Source: JAOUJD01 sp963726405
GTDB taxonomy: Bacteria; Pseudomonadota; Gammaproteobacteria; Burkholderiales; Burkholderiaceae_F
Length of the DNA stretch: 64,000 nt
Direction: 5' to 3'
Assembly: GCA_963726405.1 (NCBI GenBank)
Contig: CAVSCF010000010.1
Coordinates: forward strand, 1-64,000
Shown: positions 27,310 through 37,408 of the stretch, one piece after another
How the letters are laid out: each line of letters begins with the position of its first letter
Position numbering within the stretch: position 1 is the stretch's first letter
Made by a program: the position numbers and the translations under genes
The notes under the pieces: model-generated
Seen by the model: only the letters and a program-made list of their open reading frames with translations
Told to the model about the DNA's origin: nothing
Database searches by the model: none

Positions 27310-29001
27310 TCAAGCCTCTCCCATGTGCTCGACGATCAGCTGCACCCGCCGCATGCCGTTGTAATCGTCGGCCACGGGCCGATACGCCAGCCGGACTTCC
27401 TTGGGCAGCAGCTCCGTCCGGCGGAACCAGATGGCGTTGAAGCGCCGCCCGTCGAGGTCGAGCGAGAGCTTCAGGTGCTTGTCCTTCAGCAGCCGCTGCT
27501 CCAGTACGGTGAATACGTTGGAGAAAAGCGGCGGCGGAAAGCCCTGGCCCCACACGTGCTCCTCCAGCGCGTTGATGAGCGGCAGGCCGATCTCGTCGGC
27601 CTTCAACGGCCCGTCCGTCTGCACCGTCCGGGCGAAGAGGGTGCGGTCGCACGACCCGCGGGTGGCGTCCTCGAAGGCCTTGACGAACCCTTCGTAGCGA
27701 TCCGACTGCAGCGTCAGGCCTGCTGCCATCGCGTGGCCACCGAAGCGCCGCACCATGTCGGGCACCTGCTTGGTCACGAGGTCCAGCGTGTCGCGCAGGT
27801 GCACGCCTTCGATCGAGCGGCCGGAGCCGCGCAGCTCGGTCGCGTTGGCGCGCGCGAACGCGATGGTCGGCCGGTGGAACTTCTCCTTCACGCGGGAGGC
27901 GACGAGCCCGACGACCCCCTGGTGCCAGTCCTCGTTGAACAGGCAGATGGTGCTCGCCGCCTCGACCCGGTCGCTGTCCAGCGCCGCGAGCGCGTCGATC
28001 TGCATGTCGCTTTCGATGTCGCGCCGCTCGCGGTTCAACTGGTCGAGTTGCTGCGCCAGCTCCAGCGCGCGTTCGAAGCTTTCCGTCGTCAGGCACTCGA
28101 TGCCGACTGTCATGTCGGTCAGTCGTCCGGCGGCGTTGATGCGCGGGCCGATCGCGAAGCCGAGGTCCATCGCGCGCGCCGTGCGGGCGTCCTTGCCCGC
28201 GACCTGGAAGAGCGCCGCCATGCCGGGATGCAGCCGTCCGTTGCGGATGCGCTGCAGGCCCTGGGAGACAAGGATGCGGTTGTTTCTATCCAGCCGCACC
28301 ACGTCGGCCACGGTGCCGAGGGCGACGAGGTCGAGCAGCGTGTCGAGCTTCGGCTGCGTCGCCGCCGTGAAACGGCCGCGCGCGCGCAGTTCGGCCCGCA
28401 GCGCGAGCAGCACATAGAACATCACGCCCACGCCCGCCAGGTTCTTGCTGGGGAATCCGCAACCCGGCTGGTTCGGATTGACGATGCAGGCTGCGTCGGG
28501 CAGCACGGGCCCCGGCAGGTGATGGTCCGTGACGAGCACGGCGATGCCGAGTTCGTTGGCACGCGCAACGCCTTCGACGCTGGCGATGCCGTTGTCGACC
28601 GTGATGATGAGATCGGGCTCGCGCTGCGCGGCGAGATCGACGATTTCGGGGGTGAGCCCGTAGCCGTACTCGAAGCGGTTCGGCACGAGGTAGTCGACCT
28701 CGGCCCCGAGCGCGCGCAGTCCGCGAAGGCCCACGGCGCACGCGGTCGCGCCATCGCAGTCGTAATCGGCCACGATCAGCAGGCGCGCCTCGGCCTCGAT
28801 CGCGTCGGCGAGGAGTGTGGCCGCATCGTCCACGTGCGACAGCGACGCCGGCGGAACGAGACCGTCGATCTGCAACTGCAGTTCGTCGCGCCGCTGCACG
28901 CCGCGTCCGGCCAGCACGCGGGCGAGCGCGGGCAGCACGCCATCCGTCACCAGTTGCTGCGCGACCCGCGGATCCGCGTCACGGACGAGAAGTCGGGTCA
29001 T
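27310..29001 (-). CDS. recJ: Single-stranded-DNA-specific exonuclease RecJ
   Basis: 5'-3' ssDNA exonuclease in RecF-pathway recombination and mismatch repair. It has 563 residues. DHH-family motifs are intact: DYDCDG (79-84) and DHH (159-161, TDHHLPG), plus the downstream DHHA1 region (GRSIEGVHLRDTLD ... GGHAMAAGLTL). The start overlaps the RpfE-like gene by 4 bp (ATGA). Confidence 0.96.
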   Translation of the reverse strand: MTRLLVRDADPRVAQQLVTDGVLPALARVLAGRGVQRRDELQLQIDGLVPPASLSHVDDAATLLADAIEAEARLLIVADYDCDGATACAVGLRGLRALGAEVDYLVPNRFEYGYGLTPEIVDLAAQREPDLIITVDNGIASVEGVARANELGIAVLVTDHHLPGPVLPDAACIVNPNQPGCGFPSKNLAGVGVMFYVLLALRAELRARGRFTAATQPKLDTLLDLVALGTVADVVRLDRNNRILVSQGLQRIRNGRLHPGMAALFQVAGKDARTARAMDLGFAIGPRINAAGRLTDMTVGIECLTTESFERALELAQQLDQLNRERRDIESDMQIDALAALDSDRVEAASTICLFNEDWHQGVVGLVASRVKEKFHRPTIAFARANATELRGSGRSIEGVHLRDTLDLVTKQVPDMVRRFGGHAMAAGLTLQSDRYEGFVKAFEDATRGSCDRTLFARTVQTDGPLKADEIGLPLINALEEHVWGQGFPPPLFSNVFTVLEQRLLKDKHLKLSLDLDGRRFNAIWFRRTELLPKEVRLAYRPVADDYNGMRRVQLIVEHMGEA

Positions 29002-29981
29002 TCGGCGAGAACCTGGCGGAGGCTGCGGGCACGCCAGAACTTTAATCGGTCGGACGGCCGGCTTCGGAGGCGCCGCACTGTTTCGCCTCCCGCAAGTACG
29101 ACATCGAGTGCGCTCGACCGCGACAGCGCGGCGACGCGTTCATCCAGTGCGCGCAGCGCGTTGACCCAGCCCGTCCAGTCCTGCAGCCGGCGCGGCAGCA
29201 GCAAGGCGTCCCAGACGACGAGGGCATCGTGGCCCGGCGTGGCGTCCGCGGGTGCGGAGGCGATCGACGCCGCCTGCGCGGCGCCGCGCCACTCGGGCGC
29301 GTCGGCGAGCACCGAGGCGAACGCACCCCGCGCAAGGGGCGACCACGCGCCGCCGCCGTGCAGCCAGAGGCTGTTGATCGTCGGCTCGCCGCGCGCCTCG
29401 CGCGCCTCGTTCACCGGATGCATGTGCCAGGTCATCTGGATCTCGGTGAGAAGGCGATTCCAGCGGCGGGCGTCGGCGCCCGTGGGCAGCGCGGTCGGCA
29501 GCGGTTGCCCCACGGCCGCGGACAAGGGCTCGGCGCGCAGGTCCCACGAACGCTCGGCGTGCAGGAACCAGCGATCGGCCACGCGCAGGACCCGCGCGTC
29601 CATCTCGGCGGTGAGCGCGTTGGCGGCGTCGATCAGGGCGTCGGCCTCGTCGTCGGTCGGCGGACGGGTGAGCGGCGTCACCACCAGGTGATCGCGCGCC
29701 AGTTCGACATGAACCGGGTCGGCGTGCCAGACGACGGCGGGCGTCGGCACACCGCCGGCGAGGGCTGCATGGGCATAGGGCGCGGTGGCCAGCGGCAGTT
29801 CCCTTTGAAAGACGTGTTCGGCGAGCCAGGCCAGGTGCGCCGGCGCTGCGGTCTCGGTGTCGCCGACGAGGTCGGCGCGCATCAGCATCGCGGCCAGCGC
29901 GCTCTGCCCCAGCGGCTCCGCGAGTGCGTCGACCACCTCGGGCGGCAGCAGGGCGCCCGGCAACAGCAACGTGAGAGGCAT
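28998..29981 (-). CDS. RpfE-type conserved protein upstream of recJ
   Basis: A 327-residue cytosolic protein of the group often labelled regulatory protein RpfE or phosphoglycerate-mutase-like, and usually found next to recJ in beta- and gammaproteobacteria. Conserved blocks: LLPGALLPPEV at the start, DRWFLHAERSWDLRAEPLS, NRLLTEIQMTWHMHPVNEAREARGEP, INSLWLHGGGAW. Biochemical role not established. It is co-transcribed with recJ by overlap. Confidence 0.75.
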   Translation of the reverse strand: MPLTLLLPGALLPPEVVDALAEPLGQSALAAMLMRADLVGDTETAAPAHLAWLAEHVFQRELPLATAPYAHAALAGGVPTPAVVWHADPVHVELARDHLVVTPLTRPPTDDEADALIDAANALTAEMDARVLRVADRWFLHAERSWDLRAEPLSAAVGQPLPTALPTGADARRWNRLLTEIQMTWHMHPVNEAREARGEPTINSLWLHGGGAWSPLARGAFASVLADAPEWRGAAQAASIASAPADATPGHDALVVWDALLLPRRLQDWTGWVNALRALDERVAALSRSSALDVVLAGGETVRRLRSRPSDRLKFWRARSLRQVLAE

Positions 29982-30076
29982 CGAGCGATTCTACGGTCGA
30001 GGCCGTCGGCACATCGTTGGCTACAATCGGTCGCCTTGCTCGGCGCTCCTGCCGATCGGCGCCGGACGCCATCCTC

Positions 30077-31333
30077 TTGAATCTTCCCTACGAGCTTCGC
30101 ATCGGCCTGCGCTACACCCGCGCGGGACGCCGCGCGCGCCGGCGCAACCGGTTCATCTCGTTCATCTCCGGCATCTCGATGCTCGGCATCGCGCTCGGCG
30201 TGATGGCGCTGATCGTCGTGCTGTCCGTGATGAACGGCTTCGTTTCCCAGGTGCGCGACCGCATGCTGTCCGTCGTCGCGCATGTGGAAGTGTTCGCGGT
30301 CGAAGGCGCGCTGGCCGATTGGCAGGGCGTGGCCGCGGCGGTCCGCAGGAATCCCGAGGTCGTGGGCGTGGCGCCGTACGTCAACGCCCAGGCGCTGCTC
30401 ACGCGGGGCGACAGCGTGCGCGGCGTGCTGGTGCGGGGTGTCGATCCCGCCGCCGAACCGGAGGTCTCCGAGTTCGCGACCCTCGTCCGTGGCGCGCCGC
30501 TCAGGGCCCTGGCCGATGGCGAGTTCGGCATCGTGCTCGGCGGGGAACTCGCGCGCGCGCTCGGCGTGGCCCTGGGCGAGAAAGTCACGCTGATGGCGCC
30601 GCAGGGGCAGGTGACGCCGGCCGGCGTGGTGCCCCGGCTGAAGCAGTTCACGGTGGTGGGGACGTTCGATTCCGGGCACTTCGAATACGACAGCGCCCTG
30701 GCGCTGATCCACATGGGCGACGCGCAGCGGCTCTTCCGCGTCGACGGTCCCACCGGCGTGCGCCTGAAGCTGAAGGACATGCAGCGCGCGCAGGAGGTGG
30801 CCGCCGAACTGGCGAAGGCGCTGCCTCCGGGGATGATCGTGCGGGACTGGACGCGGCAGAACCGGACCTGGTTCGCCGCCGTGCAGGTGGAGAAGCGGAT
30901 GATGTTCATCATCCTCGCGCTGATCGTCGCCGTGGCCGCGTTCAACCTGGTCTCGACGCTGGTGATGACGGTGACCGAGAAACAGTCCGACATCGCCATC
31001 CTGCGCACCCTGGGCGCAAGTCCCTCGAGCATCATGGCGGTCTTCATGGTGCAGGGCGCGCTGATCGGCGTGCTGGGCACGCTGCTTGGCGTGGCGAGCG
31101 GGCTCTTCCTCGCCAACAATCTCGACAAGATCTTTCCGACCATCGAACGGATCGCGGGCTTCCCGCTGATCCCGAAGGACATCTACTTCATCAGTACGCT
31201 GCCGTCGGATCCGCGCGCGTCCGACATCGTGCCGATCGCCGTGATCTCCATCGTGCTGTCGCTGGTGGCCACTCTTTACCCAAGCTGGCGCGCATCGCGC
31301 GTCAAGCCGGCGGAGGCGCTGCGCTATGACTGA
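30077..31333 (+). CDS. lolC: Lipoprotein-releasing ABC transporter permease
   Basis: Inner-membrane subunit that, with LolD, extracts lipoproteins for LolA. About 418 residues: one N-terminal membrane segment (FISGISMLGIALGVMALIVV), a large periplasmic domain, then three C-terminal segments (MMFIILALIVAVAAFNLVS ...). I chose TTG at 30077 because NLPYELRIGLRYTRAGRR is the usual N-terminus; an in-frame ATG at 30017 would add 20 atypical residues. The stop overlaps lolD by 8 bp. Confidence 0.93.
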   Translation: MNLPYELRIGLRYTRAGRRARRRNRFISFISGISMLGIALGVMALIVVLSVMNGFVSQVRDRMLSVVAHVEVFAVEGALADWQGVAAAVRRNPEVVGVAPYVNAQALLTRGDSVRGVLVRGVDPAAEPEVSEFATLVRGAPLRALADGEFGIVLGGELARALGVALGEKVTLMAPQGQVTPAGVVPRLKQFTVVGTFDSGHFEYDSALALIHMGDAQRLFRVDGPTGVRLKLKDMQRAQEVAAELAKALPPGMIVRDWTRQNRTWFAAVQVEKRMMFIILALIVAVAAFNLVSTLVMTVTEKQSDIAILRTLGASPSSIMAVFMVQGALIGVLGTLLGVASGLFLANNLDKIFPTIERIAGFPLIPKDIYFISTLPSDPRASDIVPIAVISIVLSLVATLYPSWRASRVKPAEALRYD

Positions 31334-32006
31334 GGCGGTCCTGTCGGCGCGCGGCGTCACCAAGTCCTTCCGCGAGGGCGGGCTGGGTGTCGACGTGCTG
31401 CGTGGAGTGGACCTCGACGTGGCGCCGGGCGAACTGGTGGCCATCGTCGGCGCCTCCGGCTCGGGCAAGAGCACGCTGCTGCACGTTCTCGGCGGGCTCG
31501 ACGCCCCGGATCGCGGCGAGGTGCTGATCGAAGGGAAGAACCTGGCGGCGCTGGGCGAGGCCGAGCGCGGCCGGTTGCGCAACGAGCGGCTCGGCTTCGT
31601 CTACCAGTTCCATCACCTGCTGCCCGAGTTCACCGCGCTCGACAACGTCGGCATGCCGCTCGCGATCCGTCGCATGCCGCTCGCCGACGCCCGCGTGCGC
31701 GCCGGTGAAACCCTGGCCGCCGTCGGATTGTCGGAACGCGTGCAGCACCACCCGGCGGAAATGTCGGGCGGCGAGCGCCAGCGCACGGCGATCGCACGGG
31801 CCATCGTCACGCGGCCGTCCTGCGTGCTGGCCGATGAGCCGACCGGCAACCTCGATCGCGACACGGCGCGGGCCGTCTTCGACGTGTTCGTGGAGCTTGC
31901 GCGCGAACGCCGCACCGCCGTGGTGATCGTCAGTCACGACCCGGAACTGGCCGCGCGCTGCGACCGCGTCCTGCGCCTGCAGCACGGCCAACTCACGCCG
32001 CTCTAA
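31326..32006 (+). CDS. lolD: Lipoprotein-releasing ABC ATPase
   Basis: ATP-binding subunit that powers LolC-type permeases. It has 226 residues with Walker A GASGSGKST, Q-loop FVYQFHHLLPEF, signature MSGGERQR, Walker B VLADEPTGNLD and the H-loop VIVSHDPE. Translationally coupled to lolC (ATGACTGA overlap). Convergent with the DUF2062 gene; the ends overlap by 4 bp. Confidence 0.96.
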   Translation: MTEAVLSARGVTKSFREGGLGVDVLRGVDLDVAPGELVAIVGASGSGKSTLLHVLGGLDAPDRGEVLIEGKNLAALGEAERGRLRNERLGFVYQFHHLLPEFTALDNVGMPLAIRRMPLADARVRAGETLAAVGLSERVQHHPAEMSGGERQRTAIARAIVTRPSCVLADEPTGNLDRDTARAVFDVFVELARERRTAVVIVSHDPELAARCDRVLRLQHGQLTPL

Positions 32007-32575
32007 AGCGTGCCGTGCTCCTGGCCGGTGGCGCGACGTTGGCGCCGCCGTTGCCACGCGCGCCGCAGGTGGATGGTCCAGGCCACGCGCACGGCGAAGT
32101 ACCCCGCGGTGGCGAGGATGCAGGCGAGCATCACGAGGCCGACGGCGAGCGGTGCACCGAGCCCCAGCATCCACTCGCCCATCGCCCTGAGCGACGTCGC
32201 GATCGCGGTCCAGTTCCACGTGGGCGCCGGCGGCGCCGACGCCTTGCCCCCACTGACCCCCAGCGTCAGGCTTCCGATCTCGTAGGCGAGCAGGTACAGC
32301 GGCACGATCGTGAACGGGTTCGTGTAGAGCGTGGTGACCAATGCCACCGGCAGATTGACGCGGGCGATGAGGCAGACGATGGCGGCCCCGAGCATCTGCA
32401 ACGGTCCCGGGATCAGCCCGCAGAACATGCCCACCGCGACACCGCCGGCCGCCGAGCGCCGGTTCAGGTGCCACAGCGCCGGGTGGAACAGGGCGTCCCC
32501 GAACACCCCCAGCGCCTTGACTTCGCGGACCTTGTCCACGTTCGGCATGTACTTGCGGAAGAACTTGCGTGCCAT
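32003..32575 (-). CDS. DUF2062 membrane protein
   Basis: A 190-residue inner-membrane protein of the DUF2062 family. Family block: DALFHPALWHLNRRSAAGGVAVGMFCGLIPGP, then membrane helices around MLGAAIVCLIARVNLPVALV and TNPFTIVPLYLLAYEIG, and a basic C-tail (RRAWQRRRQRR). The start ATG at 32575 was chosen over upstream starts because the conserved MARKFFRKYMP begins there. Function unknown; divergent from tatD. Confidence 0.88.
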   Translation of the reverse strand: MARKFFRKYMPNVDKVREVKALGVFGDALFHPALWHLNRRSAAGGVAVGMFCGLIPGPLQMLGAAIVCLIARVNLPVALVTTLYTNPFTIVPLYLLAYEIGSLTLGVSGGKASAPPAPTWNWTAIATSLRAMGEWMLGLGAPLAVGLVMLACILATAGYFAVRVAWTIHLRRAWQRRRQRRATGQEHGTL

Positions 32576-32646
32576 GCGCCGATTGTAGTGACGGGGGCAG
32601 GCCTTCGGCGTGCCGCGAACCCGAACCCGCTGCGTAAACTCGATGC

Positions 32647-33456
32647 ATGTGGATCGACACCCATTGCCACCTCGACGCTGACGAGTTCGACTCTGATCGC
32701 GAGGCCGTGGTCGAACGTGCACGCGCGGCGGGCGTGTCGATGGTGGTGATGCCGACCGGGCACATCGACGAACGCGACAAGGCCGCGCAGGTCGCCGCGC
32801 AGCACGGCTTCGCGTACGCGCTCGGCATCCATCCTCTGTGGCTCGCGGATGCGCAGCCGTCCGACGTCGAGCGGCTGCGCGACATGGTGCCGTCCGCGCT
32901 CGACGATCCGCGCTTCGTCGGCATCGGCGAGATCGGCATCGACCTCTTCGAGCCCAAGCTCGATGCCGAGCGCCAGCAGTGGTTTTATCGGGAGCAGTTG
33001 AAGGTGGCGCGCGACTTCGGCCTGCCGGTGATCGTGCATATCCGGCGCTCGGCGGACCTGCTGTTGAAGCACCTGCGCGCGATCGAGGTGCCGGGCGGGA
33101 TCATTCACGCGTTCAACGCCAGCGAGCAGCAGGCGCAGCAGTTCCTCGCGCTGGGATTCCGGCTCGGGATCGGCGGGGCGATGACGTACCGGGGATCGCA
33201 GCGCATCCGGCGCCACGCGCGCGAACTGCCGCAGGACCGGTGGGTCCTCGAAACCGACGCGCCGTATATCCCGCCGCAGTGGCTGCGCAAGGACGGCGAG
33301 GCCGGCCGCAACGAACCGTTCCACCTGCCGCGCATCGCCGAGGAACTCGCGGTCCTGCGCGGCGTCACGCTCGCCGAACTCGCCGCGCAGAACCGGGCCA
33401 ACGCCGTGGCCGCACTGCCGCGACTCGGTGCCTGGCTGAGCGCGTCCAACCGCTGA
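32647..33456 (+). CDS. TatD-family metal-dependent hydrolase
   Basis: A 269-residue TIM-barrel DNase/hydrolase of the TatD group. Metal ligands: THCHLD at residues 4-9 (HxH), GEIGID with its glutamate, VIVHIRRS, GIIHAFNAS and the late ETDAPY aspartate. Full length. It sits 12 bp ahead of comEC, so the two may be co-transcribed. Confidence 0.92.
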   Translation: MWIDTHCHLDADEFDSDREAVVERARAAGVSMVVMPTGHIDERDKAAQVAAQHGFAYALGIHPLWLADAQPSDVERLRDMVPSALDDPRFVGIGEIGIDLFEPKLDAERQQWFYREQLKVARDFGLPVIVHIRRSADLLLKHLRAIEVPGGIIHAFNASEQQAQQFLALGFRLGIGGAMTYRGSQRIRRHARELPQDRWVLETDAPYIPPQWLRKDGEAGRNEPFHLPRIAEELAVLRGVTLAELAAQNRANAVAALPRLGAWLSASNR

Positions 33457-33468
33457 CTGTCCGGTGTC

Positions 33469-35931
33469 ATGCGCGTTGCCGCGCTGGTCGCCTTCGTCGC
33501 GGGCGTGTGCCTGCTGCAGGTGCAGCCGGTGCTGCCCGGGCTCGGCACCGCCCTGCTCATCGTGCTCGCCGCGGCGGGCCTGCTTGGCGCGTCCCTCGGC
33601 CGCCGTCGTCTCCATCCGCGCGTGGTGCCCGTCACGGCGTGCATGGCCGCCGCGATGGCCGGATTTGCGTATGCGGCGGCCATGTCGAACCTGCGTCTCG
33701 CCGACGAGCTTCCGTTTGCCGACGAGGGCCGGGACATCGTGGTCGAAGGCGTCGTCGCGTCGCTCCCGGCGCGGGTCGAGCGCGGTGTGCGTTTCGAGTT
33801 CGACGTCGACGAGGTACTGACCCCGGGCGTGCGCGTGCCGGGCCGCCTGCTCCTCGGCTGGTACAACGGGACCGACCCGGTGCAGCCGGCCCAGCGCTGG
33901 CGCTTCACCGTGCGGCTGAAGCGTCCGCATGGCGTGCAGAACCCCGGCGGCTTCGACCTCGAGGCGTGGCTGCTGGAACGCAACCTGCGCGCGACCGGTG
34001 CGGTGCGCACGGGGCGCACGCATGCGGCGCCACAACTCGTCGACCCGCTGGTCCGTCGTCCGGGGGTGCTCGTCGAGCGCGCGCGCCATGTGCTGCGCGA
34101 TCGCCTCGCGCCGATGCTCGAGGGACGGCGCTACGGCGGCGTGCTGCTCGCGCTGATCGTCGGCGACCAGCGCGCCATCGGCGCCGAGGACTGGACCCTC
34201 TTCAATCGCACCGGCATCTCGCACCTCGTCAGCATTTCCGGCCTGCACATCACGATGATCGCGAGCCTCGCCGGCTGGGCGGTCGCGGCGGTGTGGCGGC
34301 GCACCCCGGTGCTGGTGGCGCGGGCGCCGGCACAGGCGGCCGGTGTGTTCACCGGACTCGCGTCGGCGGCCGGCTACGCGCTGCTCGCCGGCTGGGGCAT
34401 CCCCGCCCAGCGCACCGTGCTGATGCTCGCGGTCGTCGCCGTCGCCTGGCTCAGCCGCGCGCGGATCGGCCTTGGGGCTTCGCTCGCCGCGGCGGCCGCC
34501 GTGGTGTGCCTCGTCGATCCATGGGCCGTCCTTGCGGCGGGCTTCTGGTTGTCGTTCGGAGCCGTCGCCGCCATCGTTTGGGTGGTGCACGGCCGGATCG
34601 ACACGCCCGGGATGCCGGCATGGCGAGGCGCGCTGGTCACCGGCAGCCGCGTGCAGATCGCGGTCACGCTGGCACTGATGCCGGCGACGGTCGTCCTGTT
34701 CCATCAACTGTCGCTGATCTCGCCGATCGCGAACGCCGTGGCGATTCCGGTCGTCAGCTGGATCGTGACGCCGCTCGCGCTGGTGGCCGGTGCATTGACG
34801 GCGTTGCCCGGCGTGTTCGCGGTGATCGCCGAGGCGCTGCTGTCGGCGGCCCATGCGATCTTCGCGGTGCTTGCCGAGGGGTTGTCGCGCATGGCGGCGT
34901 GGCCGCACGTGTCGCGAGCGGTCGCCACGCCGCCGTGGCCGCTCACCGCGCTGACGCTGGCCGGCGTCGGCTGGCTGCTCGCGCCACCGGGATGGCCGGT
35001 GCGCTGGCTCGGGGCCGTCCTCGCGCTGCCGCTGTTCGTCTGGCCACCCGAGCGCCCGCGCATGGGGGAGGCCTGGTTGACCGCGCTCGACATCGGTCAG
35101 GGTTCGGCGCTGCTGCTCGAAACGCGCGACCGTGTCTGGCTCTACGACAGCGGGCCGCGCTATTCGAGCGACTCCGATGCCGGCGAGCGCATCGTCCTGC
35201 CCTACCTGCGCCACCGTGGCATTGCGCAACTCGACGGCCTGGTGGTGTCGCACCTCGACAGCGACCATTCCGGCGGGACCGCCGCCATCCTGCGCGGCAT
35301 TCCCGTGAAGCGCGTCCTCAGCTCGATCCCGGAATCGAGTCCGATGTTCGGCGGACGACCGGTGCAGCGGTGCGTGGCCGGCGAACACTGGTCCGACGGC
35401 GCGCTGCACTTCACGATGCTGCATCCGCAGGCGGAGGACTACGCACGGAAGCGACCCACGAATGCAATGAGTTGCACCGTGCTCGTCAGGCTCGAGCGGC
35501 ACCGCCTGCTGTTCACCGGCGATATCGGTGCGGCGGAGGAGGGCGCGATCGTCGCCCGCTGGCCCGCGCTCGGCGTCGACTGGCTGGCCGCCCCGCATCA
35601 CGGCAGTCGGTCGTCATCGAGCGCGCAGTTGCTCGGGGCGGTGGGCGCGCGGGAGGCGGTGGCACAGGCGGGCTATCGCAACCGGTACGGCCACCCGGAC
35701 GCGGGCGTCGTCGCCCGCTATGCCGAGCATGGCGTGACACTGCATCGCACTGACCACTCCGGCGCACTCCAATGGCGCTTTTTCACCGACGGCCGCGTCC
35801 GCCGCAGTGCATGGCGCACCGAGGCCGTGCACTACTGGCACAACCGTCCCGGGCCCCTGCGCGCCGATGAAGTGGAGGACGACGAGGACGCCTCACCGGC
35901 CTTCACGATCGAGCCTCTGATCGCGGGATAG
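33469..35931 (+). CDS. comEC: DNA internalisation protein ComEC/Rec2
   Basis: Inner-membrane channel for single-stranded DNA uptake in natural transformation. An 820-residue protein with N-terminal membrane segments and the DUF4131 region, the Competence domain (LLALIVGDQRAIGAEDWTLFNRTGISHLVSISGLH, with HLVSISGLH typical), several membrane helices, and a C-terminal metallo-beta-lactamase domain (LVVSHLDSDHSGG, LLFTGDIG, HHGS). Complete and undisturbed, so competence potential is retained; no other com genes are in the window. Confidence 0.94.
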   Translation: MRVAALVAFVAGVCLLQVQPVLPGLGTALLIVLAAAGLLGASLGRRRLHPRVVPVTACMAAAMAGFAYAAAMSNLRLADELPFADEGRDIVVEGVVASLPARVERGVRFEFDVDEVLTPGVRVPGRLLLGWYNGTDPVQPAQRWRFTVRLKRPHGVQNPGGFDLEAWLLERNLRATGAVRTGRTHAAPQLVDPLVRRPGVLVERARHVLRDRLAPMLEGRRYGGVLLALIVGDQRAIGAEDWTLFNRTGISHLVSISGLHITMIASLAGWAVAAVWRRTPVLVARAPAQAAGVFTGLASAAGYALLAGWGIPAQRTVLMLAVVAVAWLSRARIGLGASLAAAAAVVCLVDPWAVLAAGFWLSFGAVAAIVWVVHGRIDTPGMPAWRGALVTGSRVQIAVTLALMPATVVLFHQLSLISPIANAVAIPVVSWIVTPLALVAGALTALPGVFAVIAEALLSAAHAIFAVLAEGLSRMAAWPHVSRAVATPPWPLTALTLAGVGWLLAPPGWPVRWLGAVLALPLFVWPPERPRMGEAWLTALDIGQGSALLLETRDRVWLYDSGPRYSSDSDAGERIVLPYLRHRGIAQLDGLVVSHLDSDHSGGTAAILRGIPVKRVLSSIPESSPMFGGRPVQRCVAGEHWSDGALHFTMLHPQAEDYARKRPTNAMSCTVLVRLERHRLLFTGDIGAAEEGAIVARWPALGVDWLAAPHHGSRSSSSAQLLGAVGAREAVAQAGYRNRYGHPDAGVVARYAEHGVTLHRTDHSGALQWRFFTDGRVRRSAWRTEAVHYWHNRPGPLRADEVEDDEDASPAFTIEPLIAG

Positions 35932-35995
35932 CCGCACGGTTCGTGGCCCGCATGTTGCTAGACTCGCTTGCGACCACGGGAGGGGTTGGAAGTCG

Positions 35996-37408
35996 ATGGG
36001 CAGCGCTTACGACGAGATGTACGACTCGGGCAGCGTCGTTCGCGCGCACTATGGCGAGTTCGAACGCTGGCTGTCGGAACAAAGCCCGGAGACGATGCGC
36101 TTCAAGCGCGCCGAAGCCGATCTCGTGTTCCGGCGGGTTGGCATCACGTTCGCGGTGTATGGCGATGACGCCGGCACCGAGCGGCTGATTCCCTTCGATG
36201 TCGTTCCCCGCATTCTTCCGGCCTCGGAATGGCGCCAGCTGGAAGCGGGACTGAAGCAGCGCGTGCGCGCGCTCAACCGCTTCATCCACGACATCTACCA
36301 CCAGCAGGACATCGTGCGCGCCGGCCGCATTTCGGCGGAGCAGGTGTTCCGCAACACGCAATACCGCCCCGAGATGCACGGCGTGGATGTGCCCGGCGGC
36401 ATCTATTCGCATATTTCGGGAGTTGATGTCGTCCGCGCCGGGCAAGGCGAGTTCTACGTGCTGGAGGACAACCTGCGGGTGCCGAGCGGGGTGTCCTACA
36501 TGCTGGAAAACCGCAAGATGATGATGCGGCTCTTTCCCGACCTTTTCGCGCGTAACCGCATCGCGCCGGTGGCGCACTATCCCGACCTGCTGCTCGACAA
36601 CCTGCGTTCGGTTGCGCCGGTCGGGGTCGACGACCCCACCGTCGTGCTGCTCACGCCCGGCATGTACAACTCCGCCTACTTCGAACACGCGTTCCTCGCC
36701 CAGCAGATGGGCATCGAGCTCGTCGAAGGCCAGGACCTGTTCGTGGAGGACAACAACGTCTACATGCGGACGACGCGCGGGCCGCAGCGCGTGGACGTGA
36801 TCTATCGCCGCATCGACGACGACTTTCTCGATCCCCTCGCGTTCCGCCCGGATTCGCAACTCGGCGTGCCGGGGCTGCTGTCGGTCTACCGGTCCGGCCG
36901 GGTGACACTCGCCAATGCGATCGGCACCGGCATTGCCGACGACAAGTCGATCTACCCCTATGTCCCGGACATGATCGACTTCTACCTGGGCGAAAAGCCC
37001 ATCCTTTCCAACGTGCCGACGTACAAGTGCCGGACGCGCGAGGACCTCGATTACACGCTCGCGCACATCCACGAACTCGTCGTGAAGGAAGTGCACGGTG
37101 CCGGCGGCTACGGAATGCTGGTCGGGCCCGCGTCGTCGCGCGAGGAGTGCCGGGATTTCGCCGAGCGCGTGAAGGCGAACCCGGACAACTACATCGCCCA
37201 GCCGACCCTGGCGCTCTCGACGTGCCCGACCTACGTCGAGGCCGGCATCGCGCCCCGCCACGTCGATCTGCGTCCCTACGTGCTGTCCGGCCGGGACGTC
37301 GTCACCGTGCCGGGCGGGCTGTGCCGCGTGGCGCTGCGCGAGGGCTCGCTGGTGGTGAACTCGTCGCAGGGCGGGGGCACCAAGGACACCTGGGTGCTCG
37401 AGCGATGA
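35996..37408 (+). CDS. Circularly permuted ATP-grasp protein (Anbu operon)
   Basis: A 470-residue circularly permuted ATP-grasp (DUF404/DUF407 type) amidoligase-like enzyme. Conserved blocks: RRVGITFAVYG, ERLIPFDVVPRI, RALNRFIHDIY, FYVLEDNLRVPSGVSYMLENR, YNSAYFEHAFLAQQMGIELVEG, VDVIYRRIDDDFLDPLAFR, VTLANAIGTGIADDKSIY, LVVKEVHGAGGYGM. Predicted to form peptide bonds; substrate unknown. First gene of a five-gene unit; it overlaps the GGDEF gene by 4 bp. The start ATG follows GGGAGGGG. Confidence 0.93.
   Translation: MGSAYDEMYDSGSVVRAHYGEFERWLSEQSPETMRFKRAEADLVFRRVGITFAVYGDDAGTERLIPFDVVPRILPASEWRQLEAGLKQRVRALNRFIHDIYHQQDIVRAGRISAEQVFRNTQYRPEMHGVDVPGGIYSHISGVDVVRAGQGEFYVLEDNLRVPSGVSYMLENRKMMMRLFPDLFARNRIAPVAHYPDLLLDNLRSVAPVGVDDPTVVLLTPGMYNSAYFEHAFLAQQMGIELVEGQDLFVEDNNVYMRTTRGPQRVDVIYRRIDDDFLDPLAFRPDSQLGVPGLLSVYRSGRVTLANAIGTGIADDKSIYPYVPDMIDFYLGEKPILSNVPTYKCRTREDLDYTLAHIHELVVKEVHGAGGYGMLVGPASSREECRDFAERVKANPDNYIAQPTLALSTCPTYVEAGIAPRHVDLRPYVLSGRDVVTVPGGLCRVALREGSLVVNSSQGGGTKDTWVLER

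Noticed and set aside
32464..35601. Very long open frame antisense to tatD and comEC
   Set aside because: High-GC codon bias creates open antisense frames; the translation is low-complexity Arg/His/Glu-rich and no homology pattern is seen, while the sense genes are clear.
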